NCBI GenBank assembly: GCA_001584585.1
Contig: LSYV01000192.1
Coordinates: 1 to 16,127 of the forward strand
Source: Gonium pectorale
Taxonomy: Eukaryota > Chlorophyta > Chlorophyceae > Chlamydomonadales > Volvocaceae
Direction: 5' to 3'
Length of the DNA stretch: 16,127 nucleotides
Part shown: in pieces, positions 8,590 to 16,127 of the stretch
Position numbering within the stretch: the stretch's first letter is position 1
Layout: every line of letters begins with the position of its first letter
The notes under the pieces: model-generated
Databases searched by the model: none
The model's input: only the letters and a program-made list of their open reading frames with translations
What the model was told of the DNA's origin: nothing
Program-made: the position numbers and the translations under genes

Positions 8590-9130
8590 GATTGCAGTCA
8601 AATGCGCTGTAGGCAGGAAGCACAGCGCAAGAGGGCCTACTTGCACACCGGATTTGAAATTTTGCACGAGACAGCCCACGTGTCGCTTTCTAGATTCGCA
8701 TTCCTACACCGTAGGCGCACAGCAAACCTCAAGTGCCCGCAATGTGCGACCAAAAGAACGTTGCATCCCAAGCGCAACCGCCCACTGCGCCTAGTTCGCC
8801 ATGGTACCCATTGACCAGGTCCTCCCTTCCCCCCTGCCCTCCGCTGCCCTCCACAGTTCCCACTGGGAGCCACGCCCCGCACCCCGCGGCTTGGCGGAAG
8901 TGGCCAAGGGGAATGTAGGTACGGCACGGTTGCATGGCCGACACCCGCAGCTCCCTCGGAAGCGCGTCCTCCCTGCGCCCCTGGGACTGGGCAGGTTCCT
9001 TTGTCCCAGGGCGGCCTTGGCACAGCAGGCAGGTCCGAGGCACCCACGGCGTGAATGCTCAGCATTTCCATTGAGGGCCAGCGTTAAACCACCTTGGCTT
9101 GCGGTGGTTTTGCCTGTGGCCTCATGATCT

Positions 9131-9154
9131 TACTGCACCAGGTACTGCACCAGG
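9131..9154. repeat. 12-bp perfect tandem repeat
   Basis: TACTGCACCAGG occurs twice without a gap. Confidence 0.9.
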
Positions 9155-10974
9155 CCGCACACTGCCGCTGACGGGGAAACTGCGGCGCTGCTGACCGGAC
9201 GTCGCGTGTGGACGACCACGCACGCTGCTGCTGAGCGGAGGGGAAGTGGAGGGGAGCAATCACAGTGCAGTGATAAGCTAACTAGGGCTGCGAGGCAACT
9301 CTATGCCGGTAGATTTGTGTACGGTGGGGCCGACGTGATTGTAGAGGGCAGGGCGTGGCTGAGACCAGCTGCATGCGTACTTCACTGCGAAATTGGTAAT
9401 CACCGCTGCCTCAGTTGGGGTGCAGTCGCGAAGAAAGCAAACGAAAACCGCATGCATTGTTGGGCAGTCGAAGGACAGTGGCCCCCACACCGAGGAGAGC
9501 CCTCCCCTGCCCACACCGGATCCAGAGAATATCCTTAAACAGCACTCATCAGTCGCTCCGTCCGCCCATGAGCCACCCATCCAATACTCATCAATACCCA
9601 TGAGCTGCCCACCGGGCCGCTTGTCGGCACATCCGGGCGCCTGCCATGGATGCACCCCGCTGAACAGGCGTACGCGTCACATCGTACCTCCAACGCCGGC
9701 GTTGACCGCGAAGCGACACACCGTGCACCCCTACCCCCCCCCCCAGCCCCCACATGCAGCCTCAGCGCCGACGGAGGCGTGCATATCACTCGCTCCGCCC
9801 GCCCCTCTTGCCCGCCCATGGGCAGCCCGTGAGCTAGCTACCCATTCCCGCCCACCGCGCGCCACCCCACCCCACCCCACGCCAAACCCTTCAACGCAAG
9901 GAAACCGCGGCTCTCACGCGCGCGCTCCGCACCGCACCGCAGCCATCACTGCAGCAGCCCACCCGAGCAGCAAGACAGGGAGCTGCGAAGAAAGGGACAG
10001 CGAGATTCGAAGTCCAAGCCCATGCCAAAGAGATCGAGAGAGGGATCCAGCGTCAAAGTGCAAAAAAGAGAACCAGTGCGTTCCAGAAAGTGCGTTCGCG
10101 CATGGCAAAGAATGGGATGCAAGCACTCCCGCGCCGATGATGTGGGGGTCGCGTCGGGGCCCGGGTATGCGTATCCCCGCGCCCTCCGCCCGAGGTCGCC
10201 AGTCCAGACATACCAGTATGGTACCGGGGAGTCGGGTGAAGCGGGTAAGCTCCCCACCTCATCCCGTCTCACCCCGTACCGGTCCGTCATCTCGGCAGCC
10301 CCCTCTCAAAGCATGCATACAAACAGGCTCAAAATGAGCCACACCCGAATATGCGGAATGTCGGCATGCATGTGACACGGTCGCTGGGCGGCCCCACACG
10401 GACAATGTCGCACGGACACGAAATGGAGAGCGCGACCGACGGCGGAGGCAGCAGCGCCGGCCGACTGATCCCACGGCCCCAGGAGGAGGTGCGGGTACAT
10501 GCGCAAGCCTGTGGTACGGCCACGAGTATGGACTGTCATCGTACGATATGCACGGTACGACACACGTGTGCAATGTGCTGCAGTGCAAGCCATGAGTTCC
10601 CGTAAGGCCTTGAAGAAACGGGGCACAACTGAACGCGCTCGCTCGCAATCAAACTCGCATCAACTCCGCAGCTGCACACGCATCCTCGAAAACGCAGACG
10701 CTGGTGTGGGCGGTCGAGGACACTGGATGATGGACGGGCGGCTGTGTGGCTTGCCAGCTGCTGCGGAGCCCACGCCTCTGCAATCTCTTGCTGTCACGCT
10801 CCCCCGCGCCTCAAAAGCAGACAGCCCCTCAGACAGCTGCTCTGCGTCTCTGCGCCCTCACCACCAGAGAACGAGCGCACCCCCCCCCCACACCTCGCCA
10901 CCCCCCCCCAGCGCCCGACGCGGCGCTCCTGACCGCCGAAAACCCCTCGCCGAATGTCCCTTCCCCTCCCGCTC

Positions 10975-11000
10975 CATCCCTAACGGACATCCCTAACGGA
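10975..11000. repeat. 13-bp perfect tandem repeat
   Basis: CATCCCTAACGGA occurs twice without a gap, in the likely 3' UTR of the methyltransferase gene. Confidence 0.9.
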
Positions 11001-11133
11001 CACCATCGGACCAATGCACACGGAATCGATGAAAAGCGCCCCTAGCAAGACATGCTCCTGTGCCGCTCCTGCGCAATTTGCTTCAAACCCACTCCATGAC
11101 GCCCCGCCATGCGCCACTCGGAGGACTGCCTGT

Positions 11134-11159
11134 CGTACGGCACGGCGACACGCCGTACG
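11134..11159 (-). other. Inverted repeat just after the methyltransferase stop
   Basis: CGTACGGC (11134-11141) and its reverse complement GCCGTACG (11152-11159) can form an 8-bp stem with a 10-nt loop, 22 bp after the stop codon. Its role is unknown. Such a hairpin is not a eukaryotic Pol II terminator by itself. Confidence 0.5.
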
Positions 11160-11180
11160 CCAAGTGCGGAACGCCGTACT

Positions 11181-14100
11181 TTACGGCGCCGCGCCGGCCC
11201 AGCCGCGTCCCCCCTTGGTCAGCACGTAGATGTGCGCAGGCAGCTCCTGTCCGTCGCGGCCGCCCGAGAACGGCTCGTGGTGTGAGACGACCCACGGACC
11301 GGAGACCGCCGCCGCCGGGGGGGCCGCCGCCGCCGCCACGGCAGCCGCCGCCGCGTTGGCCGCCTCCAGCTCCGCGGCGCCGTCCAGTATCGCTTGAATA
11401 CCAGCGGGCGGACTGCGAGGGACCGATGTCCCGATGAGCACAAGCAGTACACAGAGCGTGCTGTGGGGATGGTTGACTCGTGGGAGGTCATTCGGGTCGG
11501 CCCGGGGCGATACCCCCGACTCTTGTCTTATCGGCTCACCCACAACCGCAGCCCCAGCCACTGATGCTGCCACGGCACGCACCCCTTCCCCGGGACCCTG
11601 CCGCTACCCCGTCCGTCCGTCTCCCGCCAACCCCCCCCTCCCCCCCTGCATGCCCCCTATCCCCTCTCCCTCCTCCGGCCCTCACCGCAGCGTCAGCAGC
11701 AGCAGCCGGGCGGTCGGGGAGGTCACCCGCCGCATCTCCCGCAGGTACTGCGCAGCGGAAGGCAGCAGCGAGCGAGGGAGGGCAGGGCAGCGGGAAGGTC
11801 GGGCAACAGAGCGGGCCGCACAGCAGTGTGGGTGCGTCGCACGCCTTCTCAGACGAGTCGAGGAGGTCGGGAGTTTGGTGGAGACAAGGCTTGAGAGAGA
11901 AACGCCAGCTGGACGCCAGCGGCGTTCGCGCGTCGGAGGAGGTCGGGAGCACACCGAGTCATCACCGCTTTTCACGTGAACCGTGGTAATGGGCTGGCGG
12001 TCGGTCGCATCCCGGGGGCTGGGGGAGACGGGTTGGAAGGCATTCTCAGTAGAGGAGCCCCGGGGCGCATTCGCTGAGGGTGCAAAGGAGGGGCCAGGGT
12101 TTCGTCGCCCGATGCCGCAACTCCCAGTCGCCCGTCGCATGCATGGACTAACATGCCCGACGTGGACGGGTTGGACGGGTTTATTAGCCCGAACCGGCCG
12201 AATCCCTGGCTGACTGTGCTCCCAAGCCCAGCCCGGGGCCCGGGGGAGACGGAGCGGCACGGCTGGAGATGGTACAGCACCACATGCTGTGACGATGTTT
12301 TCTCTTTGGAAAGGTTGCCGCGTGACAATGCCGCAATGCGAGCAGACTTTGCGAGAAAGGCCTCCTCACTAGAGAGGGAGCCTTGCGTGCGGCGTGAGCG
12401 GCCAAGTCTCCCCACCTTGAAGACCACCTGCAGGTCTGCGTCGCCGGCTCGCCACTTGTCACGGCCGCCGGCGCCGCCGGCGGCCCCGGCGGCTCCGGCG
12501 GCGCCGCCACCGCCCGCCAGCGCCGGCGACATGAGGGCGTCCAGCGTGGCCTGCGGTAGTAGCGTGGTTGGTTGGGTTGTAACCATAATACAACAACCAC
12601 AGGCAACAGCCGTAGTCGTGGTGGCGGTTAGTCTGCCTCTACACGTTCACAGCACTAAACTGTAAGTATCTAGATCCAGATTGGTTATGCTACCTCTCTT
12701 CACAGCTACCGGGCTTTCACGGCTCCCGGGTAACGGCTACCGGTACGCACCTTGTCAACCACCAGGTCGTACAGGCCGTCCGGCGTGTCTGCCATGTCGG
12801 TTAGGTCGCCCACAAGCCAACGAACCGCGCCACCATGACGCGGCGGCCTCGCGGCGGGAGCGCCGGCGGCGGCGGCGGCCCCGGCGGCGGCCGCCGCTCC
12901 CGCAGCCGCGTCTGCAGGGGGTACGCTGGCCACGGCGGCGGCCGCCTCTTCCTCCGCCGCCACCTGGCATGCGCCTGCCGTCGCTGCGGGCCGCAGGTCC
13001 ACCAGGTCCCCGCACTCCTCGTCTAGTGCAGCCGCTTCCGGAAGCGCGTCCGGTACTGGCCCGGCGGCGCAGAGGAGGCTGCTGCTGCTGTGGGAGCTGG
13101 CGATGCTGGCCACACTGGGAATACTGGCGACGCTGGCGACGCTGGCGGGCGCGCCGTCGCCGTCGTCGCCGTCGCTGTCGCCGCCGCTGCTGCGGTCGCC
13201 GTCGAGGCCACAGCAGATGCCGGCATCCGTTGCACGGCCGTCGCCGTCACCGTCGTCGGCGTCGTCGCCCCCAGCCTCCTCGCTGCGCCGTCGCCCCGCA
13301 GCGTCCTCACCACCACCACCACCGCCACCGCCGCCGCCCGCCAGCTCGCTGCCGTACAAGCCGTACTTCTCGTCCATCAGCCGTACGACCTCCGGCACGT
13401 AATCCACGTTGTCCACCAGCGTGTAGCCCTGCAGTCGGCGCACAGATTGGCGTTTTGACCGGTCGCCGAAGATGGGCTCACAGCTTGAAGTTCACAGGCT
13501 TTACGGGTCGCACGCGCCCTTCAAAGCCCGGATGGGGGCATGGCCGGAATGGCCGAAAGGGCCGAAATGGACGAAATGGCCGTAACACGAAACAGTGGAT
13601 TGGGTACGTAAGTATGGGGGGTGGTCGAAAATAGGCTGTCGAAAAGGGCCATGATTGCCGGTGTGCTGCGCGGCCCAAGTCCTGTGCATCACCCACATGT
13701 GCCCCAACACCTGACTTCTGCCTCGTTGCTCCGGGCCGTTCTCCCCAAACCTTCTACCGGCATCATCGTACGACCCCTTGTCTTGAGGATGCCGTGACCG
13801 AGTTAACCCCGCGAGTGTGAATTTACCTGAGAGCCCGGCCTGAGTAAACACACAAAAACCCTGTACCCTACCCAACCGAGGCGCCCCGCAGGCCCCCCCC
13901 CCCGACCCGCATAGCCCCACAGCCCCCGCACCCACCGCCTGCTGCCACATGTGGTAGCCCAGGGCGCTGTTGCCGCAGCCGGCCACCATCGCGCGCCGGG
14001 CGACCCACGGGTCGGTCGACGCCGGTGGCGGCGGCGGCGGCGACCGAGGAGGCGGCGACGGTGGCGTGAGGCGGCTGATGGCGGCCACCAGGCGGCTCAG

Positions 14101-15441
14101 CGCGCCCGCCTCGGTGTACCACTCGTGCGTCTCGGCGGCCTGATTCAAACGTACGGCGAGAGGTACGGAAATGTACAGCACACAAAAGTTCAGTGCGAAA
14201 TAGACGCAGTTGTATGTACAATGTAACGGAGGGCTGTGTGAGCCTGCGAGCGCGGCATCACCGCGGCGCAGCCGACTGCTTGGGGCCCACGACGAAGACG
14301 GGTCTGGTCGGGGTCTGGTCGTGTCAGGCACATCGTACCAGAACCCGCGGCCACATCCCGCGAGCAGCATTTGATCCCACGGCGCTCCGGCCCGCACACA
14401 CGGTCGGTAACTGCCGTACAGCGTGCCGTGCCGTACCTCGCGGTACGACGCCTCCCAGAAGCCGTGCGAGCTGAAGTCCGGCAGCCCCAGCGGCAGCCGG
14501 CAGCGCGTCACCTGCGAGCCCGGGTGCGAGGTGGGAGGTGGGAGGTGGGAATCAGCTCTCGCTCGGCGGTCAGCCCCGCGGTCGTGTGCTGTCACAGGCA
14601 GGGTCACAGGCAGGCGCGTGGCGAACGGCGATTAGGGCGACCCGAAGCAACCTACCTGGTCAAGGGGAGGCGCCTCGCAGGCACCGGGACGACACGAGCG
14701 CCGGTGTGATCGGATAGTCGAGTGCCGCATGGTGCCGGAACAATCCTCCCCGCGACGAAAGACAACAGCACCCCTTTGGCGCCCAACCGCCCCCTCCCCC
14801 GCCCCATCCCGATGTTCCACACTGGGAAGCCCCCGGGGGTCGCCCCTTGCCTTACCTCCCCAGTCGCTACCCAAGGGCCCGGGCCACGTCCCCCGGCGGC
14901 CCCGCCCGCCACCAATCAATCCCCTGAGGAGCACCTCCCAAGCGCTCTTTAGCCCCAAAATGCCCCCTGCAGCCCACCTCCCGCCGCCCCCCCGCCGACC
15001 CTCCCGCCCCCCTCCACCCCCGTCGCGCACCTCCTCGCCCGGCGCCACCTCCCGCACCGGCCACACCAGCAGCGCCAGTCGGAACTCGCGGCCCCGGGGG
15101 CCGCCCCAGTGCGGCAGCGGCGCCACCGCCAGCGCGGGCCGGCTCGACACCCTGCGGCAGGGGAAGGGGGGGGGGGGGGCCGGTAGCGGCAGGCGACGGC
15201 CGGTAAGGAGTGCTTTTACGTTGGCTTCATTTTAGTGTTGATTGCGGTTGTGCTTGTGGGGCGACCATGGTGAGCGCGGGAATCAACTTCCCAGATGCTC
15301 ACACGCGCGTCGTGCGCGCCCCGAGCCTCACCTCATGGCCGCGAGACCCGGCGGCAGGAGGTACTTGAACTTGTGCGGCGGCGCGCCCGGGGCGGGCGGC
15401 AGCTCGTACTCGGACACCACCTCCACCAGCCGGGGCCTCAC
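11181..15441 (-). CDS. Class I SAM-dependent methyltransferase, METTL13/EEF1AKMT4-like; 5' end not found
   Basis: Eight exons join with consistent phases: 15441-15332, 15151-15031, 14511-14437, 14139-13936, 13428-12751, 12550-12416, 11747-11686 and 11412-11181 (stop 11183-11181). They give 538 residues. The order of signatures fits the METTL13/EEF1AKMT4/CSKMT group: FSSHGFWEASYRE, then THEWYTEAGALSRLV, motif I MVAGCGNSALGYHMWQQAGY, post-I LVDNVDYVPEVV, motif II WLVGDLTDM, motif III YDLVVDKATLDAL, then YLREMRRVTSP, LLLLTLR and a C-terminal WVVSHHEPF / LPAHIYVLTK pair of strands. Likely role: methylating lysines or N-termini of proteins such as elongation factor 1A; the substrate is inferred from family only. 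Two oddities stand out: about 90 N-terminal residues match nothing I know, and about 150 Asp/Gly/Ala/Ser-rich residues sit between post-I and motif II. Exon A starts in phase 0 after a clear pyrimidine tract, so at least one earlier exon exists. Confidence 0.78.
13309..13338 (-). repeat. CAC/CCG trinucleotide run encoding poly-Gly
   Basis: On the minus strand it encodes ten or so glycines at the start of the low-complexity insertion in the methyltransferase. Confidence 0.8.
13548..13586. repeat. 9-bp degenerate minisatellite
   Basis: Units of the type CGAAATGGC (CGGAATGGC, CGAAAGGGC, CGAAATGGA, CGAAATGGC) repeat in the methyltransferase intron 13935-13429. Confidence 0.7.
15166..15179 (-). 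repeat. Poly-G run = acceptor polypyrimidine tract
   Basis: About 14 G on the plus strand form a C tract on the minus strand just before the acceptor of exon 15151-15031. Confidence 0.7.
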
Positions 15442-16127
15442 CTGGAGGCGGGGGTTAGGGGGGTTGAAGGGAAAGGAGAATTAACACCGACGAGCTGGGC
15501 GCCAGCAGCGTAAGTCCAGTCCGGCGGCCAAGCCGGTACCAAGCCGGGGGGTAGGGGGGCACACGAGGGGGCGCGGATGCTCTGGGAGAAAGGCGCGGGA
15601 TGGGGTAATACGGAACGGGGAACGGGCCGCGTCGGGAGGGGGGCGAGGATGCATTGGACGCGGGAGGACGCGCCTGGCACCCAAGGCCAACGGGCCAAGG
15701 CCCAGGGGCACCCCAGGAGGCGCGCCGCACACGAGGAGGCGCGGAGGGAGGCTGTGGGAGGTGGCGCCGGGCACCGTAGGACAACGGGCCAACGGGCCAA
15801 CGGGCCATCGGGCCAACGGGCCATCGGGCCAACGGGCCATCGGGCCATGCGATGTGCATGCTTGTGGGTAGCGCGCTGCAAACTCTCCTTTGGCTCGGAT
15901 GCCCCGTGCCCGCATCCTCGGCGACTCGTGACCCGTCCCCACCCGGCCCCATCGCCAGCCCCACGGTCCCTCCCCCCTCGGCAGGCCTGCAACGTAGGCG
16001 CGGGCGGAACATCGGGCCGGGGTATCGGAGGCCGCCTCCGCTCTCGATTCGCATGACGGCTAGCATACTCTATAAGCCCTTCCCTTCCGCCTCTGGGTCT
16101 GGTGGGTTCAGGCATGCGTTTTGCTTG
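15442..16127 (-). other. Probable 5' intron of the methyltransferase; no exon assignable
   Basis: The sequence next to 15441 is a pyrimidine tract (TTCTCCTTTCCC-type) ending in CCTCCAG, a good acceptor. The gene's first exon may be near the right edge: ATG at 16054 on the minus strand opens a frame, with a TATAGAG word about 20 bp upstream. I could not find a donor or coding match that settles it. An 8-bp minisatellite lies at 15785-15848. Confidence 0.45.
15785..15848. repeat. 8-bp minisatellite, eight units
   Basis: Eight perfect-length units of CGGGCCAW. The last base runs A,A,T,A,T,A,T,T. A stray related unit lies near 15687-15696. Confidence 0.95.

Larger units (their letters stand above)
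8590..11180. other. Long stretch without a supportable gene
   Basis: It probably holds the upstream control region of the ankyrin gene (left) and the 3' UTR of the methyltransferase gene (right). It contains short tandem repeats (9131-9154, 10975-11000), palindromes (ATCGTACGAT 10538-10547; CACACGTGTG with a CACGTG core 10561-10570) and a purine-rich stretch near 9970-10100. One long plus-strand open frame (9393-10337, 314 codons) has no recognisable domain. No minus-strand TGTAA was noticed for the methyltransferase. Confidence 0.5.

Noticed and set aside
8527..8814. 95-codon plus-strand frame starting MFKRLAGS
   Set aside because: It overlaps the likely TATA box and upstream region of the divergent ankyrin gene, with no known motif and no splice or poly(A) support.
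12681..13634. 317-codon Arg-rich plus-strand frame
   Set aside because: It is the shadow of the methyltransferase exon 13428-12751. Arg/Pro-rich low complexity comes from reading GCC/GTC repeats in reverse.
15785..15848. CRISPR-like repeat array
   Set aside because: The units are 8 bp with no spacers, so this is a plain minisatellite in a eukaryotic context.
15438..16115. 225-codon minus-strand frame including the 8-bp minisatellite (MARWPVGP repeats)
   Set aside because: The repeat keeps all frames open, and the end is a typical intron pyrimidine tract and acceptor. A true first exon may lie within but cannot be delimited.

Overview
The window looks like nuclear DNA of a volvocine green alga, close to Chlamydomonas. 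The signs are very high GC with C/G-rich introns, split genes with many short GT-AG introns, TGTAA-type poly(A) signals, Ala/Gly/Pro low-complexity runs inside proteins, an F-box-like plus ankyrin protein of a style common in Chlamydomonas, and a plant-type sulfite oxidase. No bacterial or organellar features were seen. Genes were called by hand-joining exons whose frames, splice phases and family motifs agree. No alignment or gene predictor was run.

Layout: (1) 1-~3660, plus strand: the 3' two-thirds of a sulfite oxidase gene. Six exons (240-2657) are followed by a ~1 kb 3' UTR ending near two TGTAA signals, with a tRNA-like, possibly SINE-derived block inside the UTR. (2) ~3840-5500, minus strand: decayed pieces of ankyrin-repeat gene(s), with frame changes, no intron where the intact relative has one, and duplicated blocks. 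(3) 6235-8484, minus: an intact two-exon F-box-like/ankyrin gene (554 aa) with a TATA box ~100 bp upstream of its ATG and a possible alternative poly(A) site in its intron. (4) ~8590-11180: a long stretch with no gene I can support, presumably the promoter of the ankyrin gene and the long 3' UTR of the next gene. (5) 11181-15441 and beyond the right edge, minus: a split class I SAM-dependent methyltransferase of the METTL13/EEF1AKMT4 type. Eight exons are visible. It has an unassigned N-terminal extension and a large acidic, low-complexity insertion in the Rossmann domain.

The three genes do not form a pathway. Sulfite oxidase detoxifies sulfite with a molybdenum cofactor, the ankyrin protein is probably a protein-protein adaptor, and the methyltransferase probably modifies protein lysines or N-termini. 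Sulfite oxidase and the ankyrin gene are convergent, with the ankyrin fossils between them. I did not find a convincing new multi-gene system. The most interesting items are the ankyrin gene birth-and-death record, the tRNA-like block in the 3' UTR, the possible intronic polyadenylation switch, and the odd architecture of the methyltransferase.
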